Origin: Hydractinia symbiolongicarpus
Taxonomy: Eukaryota > Cnidaria > Hydrozoa > Anthoathecata > Hydractiniidae
Reading direction: 5' to 3'
Length of the DNA stretch: 64,000 bases
NCBI RefSeq assembly: GCF_029227915.1
Contig: NC_079876.1
Coordinates: 16,060,001 to 16,124,000, forward strand
Shown here: positions 44,361 through 55,406 of the stretch, piece by piece
Numbering within the stretch: the first letter of the stretch is position 1
How the letters are laid out: the number at the start of each line of letters is the position of its first letter
Notes under the pieces: generated by a model
Database searches by the model: none
Seen by the model: the letters and a program-made list of their open reading frames with translations, nothing else
Told to the model about the DNA's origin: nothing
Position numbers and translations under genes: made by a program

Positions 44361-46630
44361 GATCAATAATGAAGCAACAAAAACCTTAAGAATATAACAT
44401 GTGGAACAAAATACAAGCAATTCCTTAGTTTTACCGAGCTAGATATTATTACAGCAGGCCATCCGGGATGGTGGGTGTGTTTAGATGTGCGTATAAAGTT
44501 GAGTTTTTACGTGGTAACAAAATGGATTCCAGCGGAACGGGACAAAAAATATACTCACGTTTTAGGGACTACTAATTATTCCTTTGTTTTTATAATTTTT
44601 TTTCCGTTCCTGTCCGCAAGAAAAGCTGTACGATTATATTTTTTGAAAATTCATCCTTATTTGAATGTGATACTAAACCATGCTGCAATAAAAGATATGC
44701 TTTCTTCGCAACAAAAGCGAAACAAATCTCTCTTATGTATTATATCGTCGCAGGAAGAATATTATCTGGTCTCCGTGCATAGAAAGAAAATATATTCGTT
44801 TCCATCGCTAACTCCTTCTCAAATCGCTATCTTCGACTCGCAGTTTTTTTGAAAACCAAAACAACAACCCTCGTTTTCATCGAAAGTCAAAAACAAGAAG
44901 TAATGATTTGACTGAACAGGCAAGCAAACAAAAAGCCGTGCAATCAGCTAAGTAGAACAAGATCACAGAAATCTTTGATACACTTGTACTGATTTTTGTT
45001 TGTCCTTTCCGACTTTGTTTTTGAATAACTGAATTTCTGACAAAGGGAATTTCCCAATATCTCCAAGAGAGACTTTTTATTGTTTATTTATATTTTCTTC
45101 ATAGCTACACAATGCTATCCTTATTATGAGTGCACAAACAAGAACAATATTGCATAGTAGACACTTTTGGATTCACTCACTTCTATGGACTATTTTTCAG
45201 AAAACTCTTCCTTAAAAGCAGTATATATGTTCAGGATCTCGAGTATCGACATCTAGATCTTGAGTCTTGCAGAGTATCGGGTTATGGGCTTTAACCCAGT
45301 GTATCGGGTCTCATTTTTCACATACGCCGCATAGTTGAAAATCAGGACGAAAAAAAAAGATCGCAGCAGCTTGGTTTCATAAGTTACTCTACTTCGGAGG
45401 GTGAATTAATCCGAAAATTTTTTTAATTCTGCTATTGGTCGGCCTAATTAAGGAAAACACCATGCCGTGAGAATATGACGTAAAAAATCTTTCCCTTTGT
45501 TTACATGTCACATCAACTTTTGTCTCTAAGACATAACTTATCTAAATTTACTTCTTACTTTATGGTCTTTTTAAGACGGAGAGCGTTCTGTCATCAAAGA
45601 AAAACAAATGAAGCACATCTTAAAAGAAAATTATGCCTTCCAGATATTCTTCCTGATCTCTTTTCTGTAGGAATCTGCGTGGCTGTTGTTAAATAGAACA
45701 GTGCATTAAAAACAACAGTGGAAAGCACTTCCCTTGCTATGGGAATATATTTTGATTATATTTTGTTTTTGTTTCGATTGAAGGTTTTAAATTGTAGACG
45801 TTCGAAAGTGAAATCAAACGCTATTGCGCAAATTTTTTCCCCTTCTTTTGGTTTCCGTGCAATTTCTTACAAAAAATAGTTTTTGTTCGTAAAATAATCT
45901 CCGTAAGCACTTACGAAACTCAGGGTTTATGTACTTTCTGTTAACCATGTCACATGTACGCAAAGATTTTGCGAACGTAAGAGAATGAATGAACACGCAA
46001 TCCCTTACGTAAAAATTTACGTACATGTGAATGCGGCTTACACGAATGTGAATCTTGTTTCAAATAAATTTAAAAAGCGTGTTCAAATATAATTTTTGTT
46101 TACATTTTAATGCATATTGATTGGTTGCATTTTAAAGCCGAAAAGTCGGAATGGATTCTACTTTTCGCATAGCGATTCTTTCCACTGCTGCTTTCAACAA
46201 TCTTACCTCCCACTTTAATAAAAAGTACATCTTATCCTGTTTATATTATGGTAATAATTTGTAATTTAATATTTAAAATTAGTAATAATAAAACATTTTT
46301 TTGTGTTTACAACATGCTTTCACGTCAAAAGCCTCCATTTTTTATAGTTTCCAGAAAAAGAAAGTTTGCGTGCGTATAAAAAAGAGTAAGTTGTCGTAAC
46401 AAACGCAACAAACTTTTTGCAATCAATAAAGTAGAGTTAAAAGGTTTAAACAGGTAAGATCAACAAGCTGCGTGGACTCATTAACAAAGTCGATGCCTCT
46501 TTCAAAACCAGTTGTAATATGCAAGAAGCACCTTTCACCAGATTTTTGATCAACACTGGCAAAAATCCTAAGACAATTTTTAATCTCAGCAGTTCACCTG
46601 GTGGTCCCTTCGTTTGAGCATTAGAGGTAG
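44361..46630. other. Non-coding stretch
   Basis: The frame at 44475-44852 (125 codons) lacks an ATG near its start and any recognisable domain. TACGTAAAAATTTACGTA at 46005-46022 is a short palindrome. At 46450-46605 a plus-strand frame reads KINKLRGLINKVDASFKTSC and on to SSSPGGPFV before a stop; I do not recognise it. Confidence 0.4.
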
Positions 46631-46827
46631 CCAGGAGACCCAGCGTAATTTTTCTTACCACCGGGAAATCGGAGTAGTTAAGGTGGAAAAAATTACGCTG
46701 GGTCTCAAACGATTTTTCTGCGCTTTTTTATTGGCTAATTCTATTGTTCTTTGCTCACGTGGTCCACGTCGGGGAAAGCCCTTTTCATCCGAATATTCCA
46801 GCGAGTGGTTTCACTCACCCTAACAAA
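46631..46827 (+). mobile_element. GAGACCCAGCG element, copy 3, with a perfect internal hairpin
   Basis: GAGACCCAGCGTAATTTTT (46635-46653) is exactly complementary to 46688-46706, 34 bases further on. The rest matches copies 1 and 2: TTGGCTAATTCTATTGTTCT, TTGCTCACGTGGTC and TCACTCACCCTAACA. It seems the least decayed of the three copies. Confidence 0.8.
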
Positions 46828-48755
46828 CATTAGTAAACTATTAAAGTTTTTACCATAGTAAGATGTGACGAACCTTGGTAAAGAACTCACAGATAAATTA
46901 AAATGGCCTCCGAAACGATTAGTCACATTGTTATATTTAAACTCGGGGTTTACGCTGAGTCATTCGTTCGCGTCCAAGCTATTGTTTAAGAGCAACTCAT
47001 TTTATCAACTGGAAGAAAAAAGCTTAGTTAACTAGGCTGCTCTTGTTTAACGGTAAGTTTAGAGCTTTTAAATATACTGTGATACGACATGGCGGGAAGT
47101 TACGGGCTTCTGTTTTGTACCGCACGCTATTTCCTGCTCGCCGTATGTTGAACCTCGATCACAGGTCATCTAGCGTTCCTTTTGATATTTTGAGAATAAA
47201 ACACCAATCTCGTCTCCAAGGCCTCTTATTTGCTTTTTGATCTGTGGTATCAGAAAGAGAGAAAAAGAAGCTCTGGGGACGAGATTAAATGAAACACGTG
47301 TTGTTGTTGTCGTCGTTTTTCTTGGACTAATTAGCTTTTCGTATCATGTACGCGTTTTATCCTCATTTTAAAGAACGCTATTGCTCTGGGATCATGGTTG
47401 AGTGAAATTTTATCGATAAGTCCAGGTGCATCCAGGGCCATGTTTCAAGTTGGTCATTAAAGGTTTCATTCTGCGTCCAGTCCGTGTTTTTGCTTCCACG
47501 TGGTTCCGATGGACAACAGAAGGTAGTGTTTTACACACCTTCTAAATCAAAAACGCTCATGGCTTTAACTTTAAACAACAGAAACTTTGTGTGCTAAAAG
47601 TCTTTCTGGGCGATTTGGACGGTTTATACACGTATGCCCGAGGCATTAAAATAGAGGAAAGGACCCTGGGAACGAGGTAAGAGAAAAACACACGGTTCAC
47701 TGCTAAGTTATATGCACCCACTTCCATTCACATTCTCACAACAGCTTTCCCACCTATTTTATACTTTAGCACATTATAAGCTATAGATTCTAATAATGAC
47801 AAAGTATGCCTTTCACTTGTCCCTGTAGATAATTAAAAGCGTAGTTTTGAACTGTTGTTGGCAAAATATGATATCAAAAGACATAAAAAGTCTACTGAAA
47901 CAAGCAAAAAAGTAATGTTCACCTTTCCCAACTTTTCTTCTTTCTATCTTCAGATTTACTTTATAATAGCTTCGTTCGCATTCCTGTGTACATAAGAGAT
48001 ATTATTTTTTGCGGACACGACTTTCACTTTATTTTAAATATTATTTTGCTTTCTTTTCTTTTTTTCTCTGGTATGAATCATAAACATACATTTAATCTCT
48101 TCGAATAACTCAGTAGTAACTTTTACTTTCTATGTCCATTTAATATCAGTCAGTGGCCATGATAGCTCAACGGGGGAGAGCAAAGTAGGAGAGTAAATAT
48201 ACCGGTTGTTAACGGAGAGGCGAACAAAAAATTATTTTGTGGCAGCAACAAAATAAAGTTTAAGCGAGAGAAAAAAATTATAGATTTCTAAATCATAAAA
48301 TCTGCTAAGATAACAAAGAAATAACTCTATTTCACAACTAAGTATCTATATGTACCTTCCTGGCAACCATGTTACAGATTTTTCATGGCTGTAAGAAGTG
48401 AAAATAAGTAGGTTTTAGATGTACTTACCAGTAAACATCAAAAATAAGCTCTTTCATTAAGATAATAATTTACGTACTATAGTAGTAACATCATTTTATA
48501 ACCTTCATTATACTTCTTCGAACTTAAGAAATATTTGTCACAAATTTGTTCAGTAGTATAAAATGACAAGAATTTGTATCTACGTATTATTCAAGTTACT
48601 AGGTGAATTGAATTTATCATTTTTGAAATCAGTATTTGTTTACATCTGCTATGTTAAAATTGGGATGAGGATCGGCAACGATGCAAGAAGTAAGCGTGTT
48701 TATCGTCTTCTCAAATCTAACCGATATCAATAGCAAAAGGATCCGATCTCAGGAC
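46828..48755. other. Non-coding stretch with CTCGTCCC-family foldback
   Basis: CCAATCTCGTCTCCAAGGCC (47205 on) and CTCTGGGGACGAGATT (47271-47286) form an inverted pair, a member of the short foldback family. ACCCTGGGAACGAGGTAAGA at 47663 is another end. No gene is recognised. Confidence 0.5.
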
Positions 48756-48866
48756 ATGAAGAAATTGTGGGTGTTTATATTGTTAATACTTTCATATCTT
48801 GCAAAGTGCAATTCCTTTTTTTTTCTCAAAAGTGTCCTTACTTGGAAATTCCATGTCGCTAATTAG
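48756..48866 (+). CDS. Possible signal-peptide-bearing start (weak)
   Basis: An ATG at 48756 opens a 36-codon frame starting MKKLWVFILLILSYLAKCNS, which looks like a secretory signal peptide with a positively charged start, a hydrophobic core and a small-residue end. No downstream exon is identified and no strong donor is seen. It could be a first exon of a secreted protein or chance in T-rich DNA. Confidence 0.2.
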   Translation: MKKLWVFILLILSYLAKCNSFFFLKSVLTWKFHVAN

Positions 48867-48939
48867 AAATGTTTTTTTACCTTTTTAGATATTTTGCAGC
48901 ACCACTCTCGGAACCGTTATCGTACCTGAACAATCGGAG

Positions 48940-49430
48940 GTTTCCTGTGATCATGGAACATTCCCACAACAATTTCAAAGGTGAAAACAGAGTGAAATCT
49001 CTATATGCTGGAATGTCATGTCATCGTATTTAAGCATGGATCAATAATAAGGAGAAACACTTCAAACTAAAGCCGAAAATTACCAACAAGGACGAGTTGA
49101 TCGATGCAGAACAACCAATGGAGAGATTGCAAGTTGACCTAGTGAACAACCAATGGAGAGATTGCAAGTTGACCTAGTGAACAACCAATGGAGAGATTGC
49201 AAGTTGACCTAGTGGACATTTCTGCATCGACATCCCGTTTCAATAGTAGAACCTTCTCATATGTTCTAGCAGCTATGGATGTCTTTTTTTGATTTCTTTT
49301 TTTACACCTCTCGTTAATAAAGAACCGACAGAAATAGTGGGCCCCGTTCAACATATCTTTCGTTTTTTTTGGCCGTCCAAATTATACACAGACAGATCAA
49401 GGAAGCAAGTTTAAGCAAGTAAAGAGAGCT
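48940..49430 (+). pseudogene. Decayed retroelement integrase fragment
   Basis: Translation gives HSHNNFKGENRVKSL (zinc-binding H-x-x-x-H region), then KLKPKITNKDELIDAEQPME, RLQVDLVDISASTSRFNSRT with FSYVLAAMDV, and later FGRPNYTQTDQGSKFK. The Asp in QVDLVD and the Asp in TDQGSKF correspond to the first two acidic residues of a DDE integrase core. An insertion of tandem 35-bp units (49109-49213) and several stops destroy the frame. It is an LTR-retroelement-type integrase remnant; the superfamily is not resolved. Confidence 0.65.
49109..49213 (+). repeat. 35-bp direct repeat, three exact copies
   Basis: The unit, beginning GAACAACCAATGG and ending GACCTAGT, occurs three times head to tail within the integrase remnant. 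As 35 is not a multiple of three, the expansion itself shifts the frame. The identity of the units shows that it is recent. Confidence 0.95.
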
Positions 49431-49842
49431 TTGTTTTCTTAGATGGAAATATTTACATAAAAGTGTACCTATTATATGAAATTAATAAAAGATAACAAAC
49501 AAAATAAAATGTTGTTCCGTATAAACATGTTATGCGACAACAAGTGAATACAGCTATTACACGTTCCTGAGAATATGCAGAAGAATCCGAAAGCTCTTGG
49601 TGTATATATTTTTCAAAACTGTATCAATCCTGCATGAAAGTTCAGAAATCTGTTAATTTTATATTAACATATAAACTTCCGGTTATAGATAAAGACGAAT
49701 AAATTAGAAAAGGGTTAAAGAAATTGTTTGAACAAAATATCAAACTTGCAATTTTTTTCTTGGGAAAGTTGTTGATAACTCCAGGTTTAAAAAAATACTC
49801 GCAACAGTAATCATTGTTCCAAGACATATAGCATATTTTCAC
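49431..49842. other. Non-coding stretch
   Basis: Nothing is recognised. It may be the 3' flank of the ParB-like frame. Confidence 0.4.
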
Positions 49843-50074
49843 TCAATGAACGTTGAGTTTTTCCAAACATATCATGAAATGGTTCCCCTCCGTAAGATAC
49901 GCACGCAAAGTTTTTTTGCTCCCGGCAAGAATCAATGGTTCCTTTAAACCTTTTTCTTGTATGTCCTCCTCCAGCTTGGCTAGGTATGTCTTTCCATCAT
50001 TGTATTTGTGTTCTCTACTTCGATCGAACTCAATATACTTTAAAAGCACGGGTAGCCAATCTCTCATTTGTTTC
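49843..50074 (-). CDS. ParB/Srx-like domain fragment
   Basis: The frame reads MRDWLPVLLKYIEFDRSREH, then EEDIQEKGLKEPLILAGSKK and TLRAYLTEGNHFMICLEKLN. The layout, an I-x-x-x-G-x-x-x-P-L strand-helix followed by E-G-N-H-R-x-x-x-L, is that of ParB/sulfiredoxin-fold domains. The usual Arg after E-G-N-H is replaced by Phe, which may abolish nucleotide binding. An acceptor (TATTTAG) lies at the front at 50075-50076, and a longer ATG frame begins at 50121. It lies downstream of, and on the same strand as, the OTU-like frame, so both could belong to one gene, but this is unproven. It is short and ends soon after the domain, so it may be a remnant. Confidence 0.5.
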
Positions 50075-50614
50075 CTAAATAAATATGAATAGTTTAAAAG
50101 TAAATTTAATAAACCATACAAAATTGCCTACTAAGAAAAATGTGATACATTTGGATGAAGCTCTTTTTTTGGAAGACGTTTGCATTTAGTTTTTCTTTTT
50201 TGAGCACTATTAAATTTTTCATTCAAAGTCGGTTTGTGGTCATTAGTTTTTCTTCCATTTCAGTTGTGCTTTATTACGTGAAATACTAAAAATGTTTTTC
50301 AACCAGATTACCCGCTGGTGCCTTTAAATTTTTTCGGTTAGCATTTCGGATTTGTGCATGATGTTTTAAATTTCAATTTTACGAGTTTTGTTCTTGCCAA
50401 TCCGACTTTCATGGTAGTTTGAAATATCACGTGAAATCCTGAAAACGTTTTTAACAACAACATTTTCCTTCTGCGCTTTTAACCGCTTGACATAGAAGGT
50501 AAACGTTATTTAAAACAGACAATTCATGCGACTTTACTGCAGCCATCAATTGTGGAAAGTAATATAAAAACTACATTAACCGAGATAATGGTCCATCAAT
50601 AGAGCATGTGTTTG
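50075..50614. other. Interval between the OTU-like and ParB-like frames
   Basis: No coding sequence is recognised. It would be an intron if the two frames form one gene. Confidence 0.4.
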
Positions 50615-51139
50615 TCAAAGATTTCGTGTTAACTGTTCCACCCACGCTGCAGTTTTGGAGAGGGAAAATCCAACTTCGTCGACATAAGATGCAATATGAG
50701 CTATAACTAGATGCCTATGAGGGTTTTCGACACCGCGTAGATTGATTATTCTTGTACCATATTGTACTTGATTGGAATTAATTATTTTAAATAGAATTCC
50801 ATATGCGTCAGCGACTGCTTGTATGGCTAAATTATCGGCCCATTCACGATTCGTTGATAGCGTGGCGACAAATTCATCAAACTGGCCTTCTTCTATAAAT
50901 TGGTTGAATAAAGTTGGTTTGTTCATCACTTGCTCGACTGTTTTAACCCTTACAGATTTGTAAAGTTTGCTATCGCCGTAAATTTGGTGCGCAATCACTC
51001 GAGAAAAACAGTCACCCTCTACTTCTACTAAGCGTAATCCTCTGCCACTGGGGACTTGGTTCAGTGTTCTAAAGTTATTCTTCTTCCTGTGGAACTTTCT
51101 TTGTTCAGATGGGTCGCTTCTGCAAGTACAATCAGTATC
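50615..51139 (-). CDS. OTU-like cysteine protease, probably inactive
   Basis: An open frame reads DTDCTCRSDPSEQRKFH, then PSGRGLRLVEVEGDCFSRVI with AHQIYGDS, then EWADNLAIQAVADAYGILFK, IINSNQVQYGTRIIN and HLVIAHIASYVDEVG. This is the OTU fold: the usual D-G-N-C appears as E-G-D-C, so the nucleophilic Cys is kept but the preceding Asp is Glu. W-A-D-x-L-x-I-Q-A-V-A-D is conserved. The terminal His-Tyr pair expected after G-H-I-x-E-Y is missing, so the catalytic His seems lost. OTU domains cleave ubiquitin chains and also occur in mobile elements. Its length, about 175 codons, is close to a full domain. It could be a domesticated or decaying mobile-element protein. Confidence 0.6.
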   Translation of the reverse strand, partial: DTDCTCRSDPSEQRKFHRKKNNFRTLNQVPSGRGLRLVEVEGDCFSRVIAHQIYGDSKLYKSVRVKTVEQVMNKPTLFNQFIEEGQFDEFVATLSTNREWADNLAIQAVADAYGILFKIINSNQVQYGTRIINLRGVENPHRHLVIAHIASYVDEVGFSLSKTAAWVEQLTRNL

Positions 51140-51487
51140 TTACATCCCGATTATTGTACGTAGAAATTTAAGTTTTTCTAAGATTATAAGATTTGCTAGC
51201 GTTATGGTTCGTTGTTGCTGTATTGGAAAAGACGTGTTCTTTCTCTGCGTTTTCTACTTTCATTTTTGGCCACAAATGGAAATTAGTTTTAAAAACTTTA
51301 CGTGTCTTAGCTTTTTTTTACTGCTTGTTTTTCATTCTCGATATTTTTAGTTTTGGATGTTACTTGACTAACAGGAAACCATCTCAGTTGAGTTATACCA
51401 TTTTTATCGTACTTAACTTTATAGCGATCACCTTTTCTTTGTTTCACAACACATGCATGAACGCTGCTTGACCTTATTTTCTTACAT
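51140..51487 (-). pseudogene. Tudor-like / linker frame upstream of the OTU domain, broken at a homopolymer
   Basis: A first frame (about 51487-51307) reads KGDRYKVKYDKNGITQLRWF then PVSQVTSKTK, which resembles a small Tudor/agenet-type beta barrel. It stops just after an A8 run (plus-strand T-run 51312-51319). Shifting one base there opens a second frame, KKAKTRKVFKTNFHLWPKMK to SKSYNLRKT, with the Y-N-L-R-K ending often seen in mobile-element proteins. It lies directly before the OTU frame on the same strand. It is probably the N-terminal part of the same protein. Confidence 0.4.
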
Positions 51488-52645
51488 ATTTGTTATCAAT
51501 ACATTTTCGTTGATCCTATGGTCAGAAGGTTTGTTGCGAAGAACCATGTTTTCTTGCGTTTTCTTGGAAGAAAATCTCTCTTATTGTTTTTGACTTTTCT
51601 GTATCCAACAAGCAATCGTTGTTAAAACATATGGTAAGGTTTTATTTTCGACTAAAAACTTTGAAAGGACTCATCTTGCCTAGACTACGATGTGCTCCAG
51701 TATTTTATTGTTCCATTTATTCAGAAAGTCGTTCACTCCATCCAACGCCTGAAAATTAATATGGGCTGCCTCACTTAGGCGAGATCTCGCCATGCTTTAT
51801 AAAACTTTATAAAAAATGCATGTGTTCACATGAGATGCGGGCCAGCCGTCTTGCCGAGATCTTGGTTTTTTCCACCGACATCTCGGCAAGGCGGGATGGA
51901 ATTTTTCCATATGAACACACAGCTAACCGAGCTGACTCACTCTATTTTTGAACATGATCAAAATTATTTTATTTGTAGAAAGCATTTTTTTCTGTACTGT
52001 GATGCCGAGAAATATTAAAGGTTAGATTTTTTGTCAACTATTGATGAAAATAATATTTAATATTATGTGCATATGGAAACAATAAATATATAAAAACGCT
52101 CCAGAAGAATAACATTATCACCAAATTTGTAGCTTTTTCATGGACTACATTTTTTGAAAAGAACCCTGTTATTTAAATTTCCTTTAGATTTTATGTTTTA
52201 GAAATTTTATATTTTATAAATATAAAATTTCGTGATTATTTTCAGCCCACCCAACCGGGTCAGCTTTCCACTTACGACACGCAGAGGGGTGCTAACACTT
52301 TCAAGGTTTATATCGCCGCAAACATTCTAGCCTCTGTTTTTTAATAAACAAATTTTGTTTGCAGCATGCGAGAATGCTTCGCAACCTTTTTTTAATTTCT
52401 AGTTGATATTTACCTTAAAGATAACAAGGCCATTACTACCAAACTTAATATATTCTACCAGATTAATATATTCATCAACTTGCTTAAACACGCACGAGTT
52501 GTTTCAGCAAGGCGTCCATATTTGTTTACAAAAAACGAAAAGTTTATGTCAACCGATAAAGTTATAACACGGCAACGAGTGAAGTTCATGAAGTTTTTTT
52601 TTGTGTTGTCTTAACTTTATCAAATATTTCGAAATACGCCTGCAG
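51488..52645. other. Non-coding stretch with short palindromes
   Basis: GGCGAGATCTCGCC at 51778-51791 is a perfect palindrome, and two CTTGCCGAGATC / ATCTCGGCAAG arms (51850-51895) form an inverted pair nearby. This may be a small foldback element around 51770-51940. Nothing else is recognised. Confidence 0.5.
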
Positions 52646-53855
52646 CAAAAACAACCTTCAAATTTGGAAAGACGTATGTTTTCATTGGTCATGTTGACTT
52701 ACTCGAGTGCCTGATGGGAGAATTTATTGGTAATGGTGATAAAGTAAATGTGTACGGATTTGAGCAGTCTGAAATATGTGTGGCGCGTTCCTTGATTATC
52801 TACGAAATGATGAAAATGAAGAAGGATGTTAATTCTATTCTGGAAGTTTGGTTTTCCACAGGCTGGAGTAAAAAAAAACATCAAAAGATTTTCACAGCGC
52901 GTGTGGAAATGTAGTCACGTCAAGTCAACCACAAGAAGTGAGGGATTTGATAGATCATTGGAAAGTTGCTCATTTATCCTTGAATAAAGCAAGACTAAAA
53001 TGGAAGCAGGGCTATTTAACAAGAAAGTCACTCAATGCGAACGCGAATCTCATTAAAAAGCAAGATCGCGTTGAATTTTGTCGATACCAATTAACTGGTC
53101 AAATATTTGGTCAATTGGATTTGCAAATCTATGGTAATGTCACAATGTTTTCGCTCACCCCAGTATTTGAAGAATATCTTCTTTCAGAAGCATATTTTTT
53201 CAACTCCTTTAGTCTTAAGGAAAAGGAACTTTCTTCTGAAATCAATTTCATTGAATGTGTAACACAGCACTACAAATCGAAACTGGAGCAGTTGGCGAAA
53301 TTGGTAGCAGAAAGTAAAGTAGAAATCACGTTGAGTGTAATGGACGTTCAGTTGGAAAACAAACAAGCAATAAATCATATCCAGTCATTGAAAGCAGATT
53401 ATATTGATTGGAATAACATTGGAGAGTATATGGAGAAAGAAACGTTTTTTGAATTAGCCAGTGCTTGTTCAACAAAAGAAACGATGCACTTCCAACATTT
53501 CATGAATTGGTTCAACCGGTATCATGGGGTACGTCTTTGCCATTTTGATAATTTTGACTTTTTTGTGAAATCGAAAAAAGCAATTATCGACATGTTGGGA
53601 AGTTGTGCGTTCCTCAGGAAAGACGACTGTTTTGACCATCATTCGGTGATTTTAATAAACAGTATTGCAAACCAGTACATAAATGAGTTTGTGCAGCATC
53701 AATTTAACTCAGAAGAAATCGAAATTTTACACATCGATTATCCGGAAATATCTAACCCATTTCTTCGTATGGGCTATATTTTCCATGCTTCTTTTCCATT
53801 TAAACAGCAAGTAATAAACCGGAGACATTGTATTTTCAAATTTACAATCAAATAA
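52646..53855 (+). CDS. Unrecognised protein, one frame break at an A-run
   Basis: From an acceptor at CGCCTGCAG (52637-52645) the frame reads KTTFKFGKTYVFIGHVDLLE and later YGFEQSEICVARSLIIYEMM with ILEVWFSTGWS, then meets nine A's (52870-52878) and a stop at 52912. After a one-base shift at that run it continues SKDFHSACGNVVTSSQPQEV, then RDLIDHWKVAHLSLNKARLK, to a TAA at 53853-53855, without another stop in over 320 codons. The whole would be about 400 residues, mostly helical and acidic/aromatic, with motifs such as G-N-V-T-M-F and Y-I-D-W-N-N-I-G-E-Y-M. I do not recognise the family. The long conserved-looking frame suggests a real gene in which the break is either a sequencing error or recent damage. 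No transmembrane segment is evident. Confidence 0.55.
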
Positions 53856-55406
53856 CAAAAGACAGGAAATTTAGAAGTTGACTATATATGTTTACTGTTT
53901 ACCTTTACATATGGATACAGTATACAATGTGGCCTCAGAATGATCGAATCGTCGATATAATATTACGAAATTTTCGATTTAAGTTGGATTAAAATTACAA
54001 TGACGTCAATGCTTTATTGAACTTCAAATTCGTTACAGCTGACGGTATTTCCTAAGGTGTGTATATCGCGCAATTAAAATAATTATTTTCAATGTTGAAA
54101 AATCCAACTTGGAATTACAAGTTATTGGAGAAAGAAAAGAAGAATTCCAATATATTTAAAAAGAAATTTTGACCATATTTTGCCAAATCTAAGCACTATT
54201 TTTGCTGGAGTATAGGCGGCGAGCGCAGTGCTGAACAAGGGCAATGCCCTACATGTGTTGGGTTGAATGTCATAAAAAATGAAAAAATAATGGTTTCTTT
54301 TTGCATAATGAAATGGTGCCTTAAGCGACAGGAAATAAAGAACCTTAAGTATGAAAATAATTATTTGTAAAGAAATTTTAAGAATTCGTATGGCATATGA
54401 TCTGCTTGAATATTTTTAAAAAAACCCTTTTTTGGTGTCTATTGAAAAATCGATTAAAAAATTTACTAAAAATGTTAAGGTAATCGGGGTCTAATATTTG
54501 AAAAATTTTAATATTTAACCGTCAGCCATAATTTTAAGAGAGGATGTTAAATCTTTTGCGAGATAAAAGCAACAACTTTGTACTTTAAGCTTTGAGCACA
54601 AAATTGTTAAAATTGGTTTTGGGATTTTTTTTATTCAATGTTGTTTGCACAATTTCTTTTTAGAATGTGCACTAAATTTGTTTTCCCTTATTTTTTACTC
54701 ATGATTAACCATTGTAGTAAGAACACACGATTTTAGAAGTTCGACGTAATTAAATTTATACAATGTCTTTTATGTTCTTCGATTAAATCTAGTATTAACG
54801 GTATGGTAGTTGAAATGAGTTGGTATATGATTATCTGTTCTATGTTTGCACAGAGAAAGTAAATCTTTGGGAAATTCAATACAACATTGATAGTGTATTT
54901 GAGGTTTTTTACCATGAGATTGTTAATTATATTGTTAATAATTGGTTTTAAAGGAGAATTGAGGTCAAAATTGACTTTTCTGATTTTTTATTATAATTTC
55001 ACTCATACCATAAAAACAAAAATGTTCCCAAAACATTATGCAATTTTATTTATTTTTGAGGGAGATATGAGGTTGCAAAGTCATTCGGCAATGACATCAC
55101 AAGTACGAGAGCGGCTGAAACACACAAAACACAAAGTCAAATGTTTATATTGAAAGAGTGCAGCACGACAGAAGGATGTCTGAAACGCAGAAATATTGTT
55201 GATTTCTTATACTTAGTGCGTTTACTTAGATTTGTCTTTTATTTGACATTTATATTCTTTATTTGTATATTTTTATTATATCTTCTGAATCAAGGCATTT
55301 GGATTTTTTCTTAATAACTCGAGCGAATAAATTAAGAAAGGATAAATATCTGTCCTATGCGACTTGTTTGGTTGTTTTATATTTGTCTTTCAGACCTAAT
55401 AATATT
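53856..55406. other. Non-coding stretch
   Basis: The segment 54703-54750 (GATTAACCATTG, then ACACACGATTTTAGAAGTTC) recurs at 56484-56522, on the other side of the P2X7-C-like remnant and the poly-C element. No gene is recognised. Confidence 0.45.

Noticed and set aside
44475-44852. 125-codon plus-strand frame
   Set aside because: It opens with GTG and not ATG. No domain, no repeat pattern and no splice support were found.
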